35,792 bases of DNA from Blastococcus saxobsidens (GCF_002938435.1 NZ_POQT01000042.1:1-35792); one strand, 5' to 3'; shown: positions 17,797-26,241, counted from the first letter of the stretch. Notes: generated by a model not told the origin, from the sequence alone. A program made the numbers and translations.

Positions 17797-19422
17797 TCAG
17801 CCGACGGAGCCCAGCACCAGGTCGACCAGCAGCGGCAGCAGCAGCACGATGAGCAGCGCGCCGAGCACGTCGAAGGAGATCCCCGACCTGATCATCTTGG
17901 TGATCGGCACGACGCCCGATCCGTAGACGATCGCGTTCTGCGGGGTCGACACCGGCAGCATGAAGCCGAAGGAGGCGGCGAAGGTGGCCGCCAGCGCCGG
18001 CACGAACGGGTTGATCCCCGCCGCCATGGCCACGGGGATGATGATCGGCACGACGACGGCGGCCGACGCGGTGTTCGACGTCGTCTCGCTGATGATGATC
18101 GCGAGGATGACGGCGAAGACGGTGATGGCCAGCGTGCTGGTCAGCCCCAGGGAGTCCGCCGATGCCTGGCCGATGGTCTCGGCCAGACCGGTGCTGGCCA
18201 GCAGCGAGCCGAAGATGATGCCGGTGCCGAACAGCAGGATCGTGCCCCAGTCGATCTTCGCGGCGTCGCTCCAGTTGAGCGTGAACTCCCGCTTCTTCCA
18301 CTCCGTCGGCAGCAGGAAGAGCAGCGAGGCGCCGAGGACGGCGACGATGCCCTCGTCCAGCCGGTCGCTGATGGTCGCGTAGAGGTCGGACTCCGTGCCC
18401 GCGGTCAGTGCGATGACGCCCGGGAAGATCCACAGGGCGACGGTGGTGCCGAACGCGATGAGCGTGTTGCGCTCCGCTCCGGTGAAGGGGCCGATCTCGG
18501 CCCGCTCCTTCGAGACGTACTCGTGCACGCCCTCGATGCGCTTGATCTCCGGCTTGTTGACCAGCAGCAGGACGATGGTCAGGGCGACGAACATCAGCGC
18601 GCAGATGGGCAGCGCCATGAGCATCCAGTCGAGGAAGCCGATGCGCTCGCCGGTCGCCTCCTCGATCAGGCCGCGGCCGATCAGGTTGGGCGGGCTCCCG
18701 ACCGGGGTGAGCAGACCACCGACGCCCGCGCCGTAGGCCAGCATGAGCATCAGCGCCACGCCGACCCGCAGCCGCAGCGGGTCGAAGTCGGACTTCACCA
18801 GGTCCTTGTCCTGCAGCAGCTTGGCGATGACCGACAGGATCCCGATCGCCGTCGGCAGCAGCATGGCCACCGTGGCCGTGTTCGAGACGAACGCCGACAG
18901 CACCGCGGTGATGAATCCGAAGGCGATGATCACCCGCGCCGTGGAGGCCCCCACCCACTTCAGCGACAGGATGAACATCGCGAAGCGCCGGGCCACCCCG
19001 TGCTTGAGCATGGCCGCGGCCAGGATGAAGGCGCCGATGAAGGTGAACACCGTCGTGGAGCCGAAGGGGGCCAGCGCGTCGTCGGCGGGGACGACGCCGA
19101 GGACGACGATCGCCCCGACCCCGATGAGGCCGCCGACGGGGATCGGCACCGGCTCGGTGATCCACAGGACGATGACGCCGAGCAGCACGGCGGCCAGCAG
19201 GTGCTGGTCACGGGGCAGGTCCAACGGCAGCAGCGCGAACACGATCGTGACCACCGGGGCCAGGAAGAGCCCGACGGTCCGCCGGCCCTTCTCGAACCGC
19301 TCCTCGGCGGGGCTGAGCTCCTGCTCTCCCAGGCTGCGGTAGGTCGCGCTCCCCCGGAAGGCCGCGTCGACGTCGGTCCGCTGGGCCTGGACCTTGCCCT
19401 GTTCGCGTTCGGTCGCGGTCAT
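17797..19422 (-). CDS. SLC13/DASS family anion permease
   Basis: 541 aa with about twelve membrane segments after a polar N-terminus of some 48 residues. Both SNT substrate-binding repeats of the DASS family are visible: VSNTATVAMLLPT in the first half and ETTSNTASAAVVVP in the second, each after a re-entrant hairpin. Members carry dicarboxylates, citrate or sulfate with Na+; the LTPVGSPPNLIG segment is more like the di/tricarboxylate type. The ATG at 19422 is preceded by GGGGGG four bases away, and a -10-like TATCGT lies at 19455-19460. It may be co-transcribed with the small ORF downstream. Confidence 0.9.
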   Translation of the reverse strand: MTATEREQGKVQAQRTDVDAAFRGSATYRSLGEQELSPAEERFEKGRRTVGLFLAPVVTIVFALLPLDLPRDQHLLAAVLLGVIVLWITEPVPIPVGGLIGVGAIVVLGVVPADDALAPFGSTTVFTFIGAFILAAAMLKHGVARRFAMFILSLKWVGASTARVIIAFGFITAVLSAFVSNTATVAMLLPTAIGILSVIAKLLQDKDLVKSDFDPLRLRVGVALMLMLAYGAGVGGLLTPVGSPPNLIGRGLIEEATGERIGFLDWMLMALPICALMFVALTIVLLLVNKPEIKRIEGVHEYVSKERAEIGPFTGAERNTLIAFGTTVALWIFPGVIALTAGTESDLYATISDRLDEGIVAVLGASLLFLLPTEWKKREFTLNWSDAAKIDWGTILLFGTGIIFGSLLASTGLAETIGQASADSLGLTSTLAITVFAVILAIIISETTSNTASAAVVVPIIIPVAMAAGINPFVPALAATFAASFGFMLPVSTPQNAIVYGSGVVPITKMIRSGISFDVLGALLIVLLLPLLVDLVLGSVG

Positions 19423-19512
19423 GGTGCCCCCCGGCGTCTGCAGATGTGCTCCGAACGATAGGCAGCGACGGACCGCTCAGCGACCCGTACGAGGCCGCGG
19501 GCACCCGCCGGC

Positions 19513-20391
19513 TCAGCGACCGAAGATGCCCTGCCCGAACGCGCCGTTCGCGGTGATCTGCCGGGACAGCCCCTTGCCCAGCTCGACCACCCGCGCGGTC
19601 TTCTCCGCGCCCAGCTGGAGCCACGGGTCCGCGGCCAGCGCATCGGTCTGCGTCTCGATCCGCTGCCGCAGCTCCTCGCCCTCCGCGGTCAGCCCGGCGT
19701 CGTCCAGCAGCCCGCGGTCGGCCAGCGCGGCGCAGGCGGCGGACCACTGCTCGTCCTTCCACCCGCGGGTGGCCTTGGCAGCCTGCTCGGTGAAGCCCCG
19801 GCCGGTCGCGCAGTGGGTGATCAGCGCCTCCAGGCCGGACAGCCCGGCGTGCACCAGGACGGCGACGTGCCCGTCCCCGCGGTGCTCGCGCAGCAGCGTG
19901 GTGCCGTGCCACAGCACCAGCAGCGGCTCCTCGGGCCAGGGCTGGTCGGCGTGACCGGCATAGAGGGCGCGGCCCTCGGCGCCGAGGTCGGTGCACGCCT
20001 CGCGGAGCAGCTCGCCGAGCTCGGCCACCTCCGCCGACGCCGCGACGTCCTCACCGAGCAGGCGGGTGAGGGACGCGCGTGCCGCGTCGAGACGAGCGGC
20101 CAGCACCTGCTCGGGGGTGGCCAGCGTCCAGGCGCGCGGGATCATGTGCGCGACCAGCGACGGGGAGAAGTTGTAGAAGGTCGCGGTCACGACCCCGGCG
20201 CCAACGGCGCCCATGGCGGCGGCGCGGGCGGCGAAGTAGACCATCCGGCCCGGTTTGAGCCCGAGGGCGCTCAGGTGCTCGTCCTGCTCCGGGGCGAAGT
20301 AGAGCTGCGAGTGCAGCGGGTCGATCGCGCGGTGGGCGCGGCCGACGAGGGCGGGATCGAACGCGGGGGCGGGCTGATCGGCGCTGACCAT
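19513..20391 (-). CDS. SCO6745 family protein
   Basis: 292 aa. The layout matches the actinobacterial SCO6745 family: an N-terminal APEQDEHLSALGLKPGRMVYFAARAAAMG segment (roughly residues 30-60), a TATFYNFSPSLVAHMIPRAW motif, a central LVLWHGTTLLREHRGDGHVA stretch and a winged-helix-like C-terminal domain with ADRGLLDDAGLTAEGEELR. The function is unknown; the family has helix-turn-helix features but no proven DNA binding. I take ATG 20391 over GTG 20400 because AGGGTG lies about seven bases upstream. It begins 10 bases after the GNAT stop, so the two are an operon. Confidence 0.78.
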   Translation of the reverse strand: MVSADQPAPAFDPALVGRAHRAIDPLHSQLYFAPEQDEHLSALGLKPGRMVYFAARAAAMGAVGAGVVTATFYNFSPSLVAHMIPRAWTLATPEQVLAARLDAARASLTRLLGEDVAASAEVAELGELLREACTDLGAEGRALYAGHADQPWPEEPLLVLWHGTTLLREHRGDGHVAVLVHAGLSGLEALITHCATGRGFTEQAAKATRGWKDEQWSAACAALADRGLLDDAGLTAEGEELRQRIETQTDALAADPWLQLGAEKTARVVELGKGLSRQITANGAFGQGIFGR

Positions 20392-20401
20392 GCGCCGCAC
20401 C

Positions 20402-21400
20402 CTAGTCAGCCGTGATCGGCGGGCGCGCGACCGACCAGGAGACGCGGGTGCGCACGGTCTCGAACCCGAAACCCTCGTAGAGCCGCAGCGCCCCGGTGAC
20501 GTTGCCGCTGTCGACGTCCAGGGCCGCCCGGGCGCAGCCGTCGTCGGCGGCCAGCTGCAGCGCGCGGCCGATCATGGCCGACGCCACACCCCGGCCCCGC
20601 CCCTCCGGCAGGACCCCGATCTGCCCGAGGACCACCTCGCGGTAGCCCTTCGCCCGGGCGTCGGACTCGTAGACGTAGGCCAGGACGTACCCCTGCACGG
20701 CCCCGTCGTGCAGCGCCAGGACCGAAAGGTCGGGCCGGAAGGACCGTTGCCCGGTGAACAGCGACTGCCAGGTGGCCTCGTCCCGCTCGCTGGACCCGTG
20801 GTGCTGCCTGAACGCGGTGTTGTGCGCGCGACGGACCTCGTCGTCGCGGTCCCAGGTGAACGGCACCAGCTCCACGCCGGGCACCGACCTTGCTGCCGGG
20901 AGGCCGGAGAGCGGTCGCTCCATCGACCGGTACCACCGCTCCGCCTCGAGCCCCCTGCGCGCGACCAGCTGCTCCAGGTCCGGCTGGGTGCCGAGGACTC
21001 CGGTGACGAGCGTCGCCCGCGCCTCCGGCCGCCGCTCGGCGTGCAGCTCGGCGCCGCGGGCCAGCTGCCAGTCCAGCAGCGCGCCACCGACGCCCCTCCC
21101 CCGGGCCGCCGGGTGCACCCGCCCGTCGAGGGAGACGCGGAACGAGTCCCGGAAGCTCGCCGTGGCGAACACGGTCGCGTACCCGGACAGCGATCCGCTG
21201 CCGTCGAGGACCGCGACGCCGTCGCGCGCGAGGTCGAGCTTCCAGCCGGTCCACTCGTCGGTGACGTCGTCGGCCTCGGGGTACTCACCCGTGTCGTCGC
21301 CGGGTTCGGCGGCCACGATCAGCGCGGCCACCGCCGCGGCGTCGTCGGCGTGCAGGGGGCGGGCGGCGAAGCCGTCGGGCAGCGGGGGAAGAGCAGGCAC
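20402..21400 (-). CDS. Two-domain GNAT acetyltransferase (MshD-like fold)
   Basis: 332 aa made of two GNAT domains. The first has HPAARGRGVGGALLDW at about 96-111 and the second VLPEGRGRGVASAMIG at about 266-281, each an acetyl-CoA loop; the second ends in LRLYEGFGFETVRTR. The tandem layout resembles mycothiol synthase, but the length and context do not prove that activity, and many actinobacteria carry several such paralogues. The start GTG 21400 is supported by a -10 box TAGTCT eight bases upstream. The SCO6745 gene follows closely. Confidence 0.82.
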   Translation of the reverse strand: MPALPPLPDGFAARPLHADDAAAVAALIVAAEPGDDTGEYPEADDVTDEWTGWKLDLARDGVAVLDGSGSLSGYATVFATASFRDSFRVSLDGRVHPAARGRGVGGALLDWQLARGAELHAERRPEARATLVTGVLGTQPDLEQLVARRGLEAERWYRSMERPLSGLPAARSVPGVELVPFTWDRDDEVRRAHNTAFRQHHGSSERDEATWQSLFTGQRSFRPDLSVLALHDGAVQGYVLAYVYESDARAKGYREVVLGQIGVLPEGRGRGVASAMIGRALQLAADDGCARAALDVDSGNVTGALRLYEGFGFETVRTRVSWSVARPPITAD

Positions 21401-21408
21401 GGCTGGCG

Positions 21409-21414
21409 AGACTA
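21409..21414 (-). promoter_or_regulatory. -10 box TAGTCT for a leaderless GNAT gene
   Basis: TAGTCT on the minus strand, eight bases before GTG 21400. No ribosome site is present. Confidence 0.45.
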
Positions 21415-21442
21415 GACACCGGGCGCTCGTGCGGCCACCCGT

Positions 21443-21826
21443 TCAGCGGAGGCGCACGAACAGGCAGAACGGGTGCCCGGCGGGGTCGGCGAACACGCGC
21501 ACGTCCTCGTCGTCGTCGGTGTGCCCGCCGAGCCTGCGCGCACCGCCCCCCTCGGCGAGGGCCGAGGCCGCCTCGAGGTCCTCGACCAGGATGTCGAGGT
21601 GCAGCTGCATCTGCTGCGCGCCGGGCTCCGGTGGCCACACCGGCGGGACGTGCTCCTCCTCCCGCTGGAAGGAGAGCCCCGGTCCGCCGTCCGCGGGCCG
21701 CAGGGTGGTCCACTGCGGGTCGTCCTCCCGGATCGGCCAGCCCAGCAGGCGCTGGTAGAAGCGCGCCAGGCCCTGGGGGTCGGGGGTGCCGAGGACGGTC
21801 GCGGCCAGCCGGGCGCTCGGGGTCAC
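21443..21826 (-). CDS. VOC family protein (glyoxalase/bleomycin-resistance fold)
   Basis: 127 aa with a single VOC module pair: LAATVLGTPDPQGLARFYQRLLGW at the start and HLDILVEDLEAA plus VFADPAGHPFCLF in the second half. Several metal-ligand positions (His in LHLDI, Glu region near the C-terminus) are plausible, but no substrate can be named. The GTG at 21826 overlaps the upstream amidohydrolase stop as GTGA, so it is translationally coupled. It may act on, or protect from, a product of that pathway. Confidence 0.82.
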   Translation of the reverse strand: MTPSARLAATVLGTPDPQGLARFYQRLLGWPIREDDPQWTTLRPADGGPGLSFQREEEHVPPVWPPEPGAQQMQLHLDILVEDLEAASALAEGGGARRLGGHTDDDEDVRVFADPAGHPFCLFVRLR

Positions 21827-22740
21827 GCCTCGATCGTGAACAGCCGCGCCCCGTTGCGCCACAGGACCGCGCGCAGCCAGTCCTCGCCGAGGCCCAGCCG
21901 GTGCAGCGCCTGCAACTGGTGGGCGTAGGCGTAGGGGATCGAGGGGAAGTCGCTGCCGAGGAGCACCTTGTCCTCCAGGTTCCGCAGGCGGCCCCGCTGG
22001 GAGCGGTCGAACGGCATCAGCCGCTCGGTGAAGTCGGTGGCGAACATCGTCGTGTCCAGGTGCACCCGCTCGTACCGCTCGGCCAGGTCGAGGAAGTCCC
22101 GGTACTCGGGCATGCCGAGGTGGGCGATCACCAGCTGCAGCCGCGGGTGCCGCTCCAGCAGGCCCTCCATCGGCTCCGGTCCGGTGTGCTCGCCGGCCAG
22201 CGGCCCCGAGCCGCAGTGGATGACCACGGGGGTGCCGGTCTCCTCCAGCCGCGCCCAGACGTCGTCCAGCAGCGGGTCGCGCGGATCGAAGGCGCCGACC
22301 TGCACGTGCACCTTGAACACCCGGGTGCCGCCGTCCAGGGCCTCGGCGACGTAGTCGGTCACCCCGGGCTCGGGGAAGAAGGTGGCCGAGGGCAGCACCT
22401 GCGGGCGGTTCTGCGCGAACTCCTGCGACCACTCGTTCAGCCACCGCGCCATGCCGGGCTTGTGCGGGTAGGGCAGCGTCGGGAACGCGCGGACGCCGAG
22501 CCGGTCGAGGACGGCGAGCCGCTCCTCCTCGGGGAGCCGGTAGGCGACCGGCCACTCCGCGCCGTAGTGGGTCCCGGCCGCCTCGAAGTACTGCCAGACC
22601 TTCGCCTGCACCCGCTCGGGCAGGAAGTGGACGTGCACGTCCACCAAACCCGGCAGCCCGAGCTCGCGCCAGTAGCGCGGGACGTCGTCGTCCGACTGCG
22701 GCGGCTGCACGGGAAGCCCTCCCCCATCGGCGCGGAGCAT
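21823..22740 (-). CDS. Amidohydrolase family 2 (TIM-barrel metal-dependent hydrolase)
   Basis: About 305 aa. The first metal motif is VDVHVHF near residue 34-40; an HCGSG strand end, an AHLGMPEY motif and the late LLGSDFPS aspartate complete the amidohydrolase-2 pattern (decarboxylase/ACMSD-like or lactone hydrolase). The true substrate is unknown. Two starts are credible. ATG 22740 lies seven bases after a TACGGT box (leaderless). GTG 22710, ten codons later, has GGAGGG six bases upstream. It is divergent from the ArsR-SRPBCC gene across about 50 bases and coupled to the VOC gene. Confidence 0.85.
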   Translation of the reverse strand: MLRADGGGLPVQPPQSDDDVPRYWRELGLPGLVDVHVHFLPERVQAKVWQYFEAAGTHYGAEWPVAYRLPEEERLAVLDRLGVRAFPTLPYPHKPGMARWLNEWSQEFAQNRPQVLPSATFFPEPGVTDYVAEALDGGTRVFKVHVQVGAFDPRDPLLDDVWARLEETGTPVVIHCGSGPLAGEHTGPEPMEGLLERHPRLQLVIAHLGMPEYRDFLDLAERYERVHLDTTMFATDFTERLMPFDRSQRGRLRNLEDKVLLGSDFPSIPYAYAHQLQALHRLGLGEDWLRAVLWRNGARLFTIEA

Positions 22741-22747
22741 GCCCGGG

Positions 22748-22753
22748 ACCGTA
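22748..22753 (-). promoter_or_regulatory. -10 box TACGGT for the amidohydrolase/VOC operon
   Basis: TACGGT on the minus strand, seven bases before ATG 22740. The ArsR operator at 22768-22789 sits where the -35 would be, so the same regulator may control this operon. Confidence 0.5.
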
Positions 22754-22763
22754 GCCCCAGACA

Positions 22764-22792
22764 TTGACATGCAGGTAAATGACTGCATGATT
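22764..22792 (+). promoter_or_regulatory. Promoter with embedded ArsR-type operator
   Basis: TTGACA (22764-22769), 17 bases, then an extended -10 TGC-ATGATT (-10 at 22787-22792). Between and across them lies a perfect palindrome, CATGCAG-N8-CTGCATG (22768-22789). The start of transcription would fall near 22799, where GTG begins in frame with the regulator. Repression by promoter occlusion, with autoregulation, is the simple reading. Confidence 0.65.
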
Positions 22793-23608
22793 GTCGACGT
22801 GATCGACGACCTGGCCGCGGTGTTCAAGGCGCTGGCCGATCCCACCCGCCGCCAGCTGCTCGACCGGCTGCACGAGCGGAACGGTCGGACGCTCGGCGAG
22901 CTCTGCGCCTCCCTGTCGATGGCCCGGCAGTCGGTGTCCCAGCACCTCGCCGTCCTGGAGGCGGCCAACCTGATCAGCACCAGCTGGCAGGGCAGGGAGA
23001 AGTTGCACCACCTCAACCCCGTTCCGCTGCACGAGGTGCAGGAGCGGTGGATCGACAAGTTCGAACGACCGAGATTGCGCGCCCTCAGCGCCATCCGGCA
23101 CTCAGCAGAGGAGCAGGCGATGTCCCAGCCCACCTACGTCTACGTCACCTACATCAGGGCCACCCCCGAGCAGGTGTGGCACGCACTGACCGACGCCGAC
23201 CTGACGGCCCGGTACTGGGGCCACCGCAACGAGTCGGACTGGCAGCCGGGGTCGACGTGGCGGCACGTGCGAACGGACGGCTCGGGCATCTCCGACGTGA
23301 CCGGCACGGTCGTCGAGGCGCTGCCCCACGAGCGCCTGGTGATCACCTTCCCCGGCTCGGAGGAGCAGCGCGAGGAGCCCTCGCACGTCACGTTCACCAT
23401 CGAGCCGCACGAGGACATCGTCCGGCTCACGGTCCGGCACGAGGGCCTGCCCACGGCGGAGGACCACGCCGCCATCTCGGCCGGCTGGCCGGCGGTCATG
23501 GCCAACCTCAAGTCGCTGCTGGAGACCGGCGAGGTCCTCCCCCAGGCGCCGTGGGAGATGCACGCCGAGCTGCGGGAGGCACAGATGGCCCGGACCGACG
23601 GCGCCTGA
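22787..23608 (+). CDS. ArsR-type regulator fused to an SRPBCC (AHSA1) domain
   Basis: 273 aa from ATG 22787. Residues 1-95 form an ArsR winged helix: AVFKALADPTRRQLLDRL, then LSMARQSVSQHLAVLEAANLI (recognition helix), then a QGREKLHHLN wing. It lacks the metal-binding Cys pair, having only one Cys. From residue 112 an SRPBCC/AHSA1 domain begins (MSQPTYVYVTYIRATPEQVWHALTD) and runs to the end, with a hydrophobic ligand cavity expected. If the promoter drawn above is right, ATG 22787 lies inside the -10 box and GTG 22799 is the true, leaderless start. A strong internal ribosome site precedes Met112, so the SRPBCC domain may also be made alone. Confidence 0.85.
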   Translation: MIVDVIDDLAAVFKALADPTRRQLLDRLHERNGRTLGELCASLSMARQSVSQHLAVLEAANLISTSWQGREKLHHLNPVPLHEVQERWIDKFERPRLRALSAIRHSAEEQAMSQPTYVYVTYIRATPEQVWHALTDADLTARYWGHRNESDWQPGSTWRHVRTDGSGISDVTGTVVEALPHERLVITFPGSEEQREEPSHVTFTIEPHEDIVRLTVRHEGLPTAEDHAAISAGWPAVMANLKSLLETGEVLPQAPWEMHAELREAQMARTDGA

Positions 23609-23638
23609 CCCGCCGGGGCCCCGGCCGGCCCCCGGTCA
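23606..23638. terminator. Convergent terminator spanning both stop codons
   Basis: TGACC (23606-23610, containing the regulator's TGA) pairs with GGTCA (23634-23638, containing the oxidoreductase's stop on the other strand), with GGGGCC/GGCCCC inside. The whole 27-base gap is one hairpin. Confidence 0.65.
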
Positions 23639-24559
23639 GCGGAGCGTGACGACGACCTTGCCGCGGACGTGCCCCTCGCCGACCAGACGGTGCGCGGCGA
23701 CGAGGTCCTCGAGCGGGAAGGCCCTCGCGATCGGCACCCGCAGCTGCCCGGCGTCGGCCATGCGACCGAGCTCCTCCAGGTCGTGCTGGTCGGGGCGCAC
23801 GAAGACGTAGCGCCCACCCATCTCGAACACCTTCGGGTCGACGACCGAGGCGATGCGGGAGACGTCGCGCACCTGCTTCGGGGCGTCGGCGAGCGTGTCC
23901 CCACCGACCAGGTCCAGGACGGCGTCGACGGGCTCGGAGAGCTGACCGCTGATCGGCCCCGCGGAGTAGTCGAGCACCTCGGCGGCGCCGGCGTCGGTCA
24001 GGAAGCCGTGGTTGCGGGGGCTCGCCGTCCCGATGACGTGCGCGCCCAGGGCGACGGCGATCTGCACCGCGTTGAACCCCACCCCGCCCGAGGCCCGGTG
24101 GACCAGCACGCGGTCGCCCTCGCCGACGTCGAGCGCCTCGGTCAGCGCCTGGTAGGCGGTGAGCCCGGCGAGCGGGAGCGCGCCGGCCTCGGCGAAGGAC
24201 AGCGACGCGGGCTTGTGCGCCAGGCAGCGCTGCGGCGCGGGCACGAGCTCCGCCGACGTCCCCCACTGGACGTCGTCGCGGCGCACGTAGCCGAACACCT
24301 CGTCACCGGGGGCGAACGCGACCACCGCGGGGCCGACGGCCTCGACGACGCCGGAGACGTCCCAGCCCGGGACGATCGGGAAGTTGTGCGGGAAGAAGCT
24401 CGCCAGCCGGCCGGCGCGGATGCCCATGTCGACGGGGTTGACCCCTGCGGCGTGCACGCGCACGAGCACGGTGTCCGGTCCGACGGGCGGCTCCGGGAGG
24501 TCGTCGCGCAGCGTCAGGACGTCGTCGTCCCCGAACCGGTCGTAGGCCATCCCTCGCAT
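23636..24559 (-). CDS. NADP-dependent quinone-oxidoreductase-like enzyme (MDR family)
   Basis: 307 aa. The zinc-less MDR layout: a GroES-like N-terminal domain (VRVHAAGVNPVDMGIRAG, then PGWDVSGVVEAVG), a Rossmann domain with VHRASGGVGFNAVQIA and a C-terminal GEGHVRGKVVVTL closing strand. Structural zinc cysteines are absent, as in quinone reductases. It would reduce a quinone or enone with NADPH. The ATG at 24559 sits seven bases after a TACGGT box, so I reject the longer frame to 24655. It converges with the ArsR-SRPBCC gene. Confidence 0.88.
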   Translation of the reverse strand: MRGMAYDRFGDDDVLTLRDDLPEPPVGPDTVLVRVHAAGVNPVDMGIRAGRLASFFPHNFPIVPGWDVSGVVEAVGPAVVAFAPGDEVFGYVRRDDVQWGTSAELVPAPQRCLAHKPASLSFAEAGALPLAGLTAYQALTEALDVGEGDRVLVHRASGGVGFNAVQIAVALGAHVIGTASPRNHGFLTDAGAAEVLDYSAGPISGQLSEPVDAVLDLVGGDTLADAPKQVRDVSRIASVVDPKVFEMGGRYVFVRPDQHDLEELGRMADAGQLRVPIARAFPLEDLVAAHRLVGEGHVRGKVVVTLR

Positions 24560-24566
24560 GCGGTCC

Positions 24567-24572
24567 ACCGTA
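24567..24572 (-). promoter_or_regulatory. -10 box TACGGT for a leaderless oxidoreductase gene
   Basis: TACGGT on the minus strand, seven bases before ATG 24559, with no ribosome site. Confidence 0.5.
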
Positions 24573-24662
24573 GGCGGGCCGTCGGCACCCGGCTCACGGG
24601 CCACCTGCTCAGCGGCGTGCCCGCCGGCCCTCACCGGTGGATCGAGCGGTGTCACCGCGCGA

Positions 24663-25139
24663 TCAGCGGCGGCCCTTCACGTAGCGGCCGAAGGCCTTCT
24701 GGATCTCCCGCCGCGAGTCACGCTCGGCGAGGTCGTGCCGCTTGTCGTAGGACTTCTTGCCCTTGGCCAGCGCGAGCGTGGCCTTGACCTTGCCGTCCTT
24801 GAAGTACAGGTCGAGCGGGACGAGGGTGAGCCCGCCCTCCTTGGTCTTGCCCATCAGCTTGTCGATCTCGGCGCGGTGCATGAGCACCTTGCGCTTGCGA
24901 CGCGGCGTGTGGTTCGTCCACGTGCCCTGCACGTACTCGGGGATGTGCACGTGCTGCAGCCACACCTCGCCGTCGTCGATCGAGGCGAACCCGTCGACGA
25001 GCGAGGCACGGCCGGCACGCAGGCTCTTCACCTCGGTGCCGGTGAGGACCAGGCCCACCTCGAAGGTGTCCAGGATCGAGTAGTCGTGCCGCGCCTTCTT
25101 GTTCTGGGCGATGAACTTGCGCCCCTGTTCCCGCGGCAT
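24663..25139 (-). CDS. smpB: SsrA-binding protein SmpB
   Basis: 158 aa, full length. An OB-fold with the family motifs: [13 protein letters not shown] near the start, [17 protein letters not shown] at about 27-43, [12 protein letters not shown], and a basic C-terminal tail ([19 protein letters not shown]) that enters the ribosomal mRNA channel. It binds tmRNA for trans-translation. It follows ftsX on the same strand, but with a strong terminator and its own TAACCT -10 box six bases before the ATG, so it is transcribed separately. The tmRNA gene is 8 kb away and not adjacent. Confidence 0.97.
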   Translation of the reverse strand: MPREQGRKFIAQNKKARHDYSILDTFEVGLVLTGTEVKSLRAGRASLVDGFASIDDGEVWLQHVHIPEYVQGTWTNHTPRRKRKVLMHRAEIDKLMGKTKEGGLTLVPLDLYFKDGKVKATLALAKGKKSYDKRHDLAERDSRREIQKAFGRYVKGRR

Positions 25140-25145
25140 GGACCC

Positions 25146-25151
25146 AGGTTA
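25146..25151 (-). promoter_or_regulatory. -10 box TAACCT for leaderless smpB
   Basis: TAACCT on the minus strand, six bases before ATG 25139; no ribosome site in between. Confidence 0.45.
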
Positions 25152-25293
25152 CTGCGCCGGGCGATCGTGGCCGCGCCGCAGCCCGCTCCGCGTCACCCGG
25201 CCCTGGCAGGCAGCGAGCGCGGCGAACTCGTGGTCATCACGCGCTGATCGCCACCAGTTCGTCCCATTCGCCCGGCGGCAGGGCAGCAGAACG

Positions 25294-25334
25294 CCGTCGC
25301 CCCTCCCCCGGGGGACCGGCGGGAGGGGCGACGG
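25294..25334 (-). terminator. Strong terminator after ftsX
   Basis: A perfect 14-bp stem (CCGTCGCCCCTCCC with its complement) around a 13-base loop, 22 bases beyond the ftsX stop codon. The rest of the 217-base gap to smpB shows no gene. Confidence 0.85.
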
Positions 25335-25356
25335 GACACGGGCAGCGAGGTGCGGC

Positions 25357-26241
25357 CTACAGCCGGACGTAGAGCCGCAGGGTGACGTAGGCGGCGACGC
25401 CGGCGAGGGCGACGCCCATGCCCGAGACGATCGCGCTGTTGAGGATGATCTCGCCCCACTCGACCGGCGGGATGATCCCGGACTTGATCGGGCCCTCCAG
25501 CGTCTTGTCGATGAAGAGCACCTTGGTCAGGATCAGGCCGCCGGCGGCCAGCAGTCCACCGATGAGCCCGGCGATCGCGGCCTCGAGGATGAACGGCAGC
25601 TGGGTGTACCAGCGCGAGGCGCCGACCAGCCGCATGATGTTGGTCTCGTTGCGACGGTTGAACGCGGCCAGCTGGATCGTGTTGGAGATCAGCAGCAGCG
25701 CGGCCACCGCCTGGACCACCGCGATCGCGATCGTCGCGTTGCGGGCGCCGTTGAGCAGGCTGAACAACCGGTCGAGGAACTCGCCCTCGTCGCGCACCTG
25801 GTCGACCCCCGCCTCGCCGTTCGGGAAGGCAGCGGCGATGACCTCGTAGCGCTCGGGGTTGACCAGCTCGACGCGGAAGCTCTCCGGCAGCGCGTCCGGC
25901 GGGGTGTTCTCGACCAGCTCGGGCTGCTGGCTGAACTGCTGCCGGAAGCGCTCGTAGGCCTCGTCGCGCGACTCGTAGATGAAGCTGCGGACCTCGTCGG
26001 AGGACTCGAGCTCGGTCTGGATGGCCTGCCGTTGCTCGTCGGTGACGTCGTCGGCCAGGAAGATGGAGACCTGGACCTTGTCGTAGTAGATCTCCTTCAT
26101 CTCGGAGATCATCCCGGCGATCAGCAGGCCGGTGCCCATGAGGCCGAGGGAGATGGCCGTCGTCAGGATCATCGCGACCGTCATGGTCAGGTTGCGACGG
26201 AGCCCGGTGGCCACCTCGGAGAGCACGAAATTGACGCGCAT
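25357..26241 (-). CDS. ftsX: Cell division protein FtsX
   Basis: 294 aa. A cytoplasmic start (MRVNFVLSEVATGLRRN), a first membrane helix at about 22-42, an extracellular domain of about 120 residues (KVQVSIFLADDVT onward) and three C-terminal membrane helices with FNRRNETNIMRLVGAS before the second. It is the membrane part of FtsEX, which activates peptidoglycan hydrolases at the septum. The ATG has AGGGAA about five bases upstream. The gene begins 62 bases after ftsE, in an operon with it. Confidence 0.95.
   Translation of the reverse strand: MRVNFVLSEVATGLRRNLTMTVAMILTTAISLGLMGTGLLIAGMISEMKEIYYDKVQVSIFLADDVTDEQRQAIQTELESSDEVRSFIYESRDEAYERFRQQFSQQPELVENTPPDALPESFRVELVNPERYEVIAAAFPNGEAGVDQVRDEGEFLDRLFSLLNGARNATIAIAVVQAVAALLLISNTIQLAAFNRRNETNIMRLVGASRWYTQLPFILEAAIAGLIGGLLAAGGLILTKVLFIDKTLEGPIKSGIIPPVEWGEIILNSAIVSGMGVALAGVAAYVTLRLYVRL

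Noticed and set aside
16322..17926. A 534-codon plus-strand frame across corA.
   Set aside because: Antisense to the CorA frame, which has the GMN signature, and it crosses an intergenic region.
24560..24655. N-terminal extension of the quinone-oxidoreductase.
   Set aside because: The promoter hexamer TACGGT at 24567-24572 lies inside this extension, so it should not be transcribed as coding sequence.
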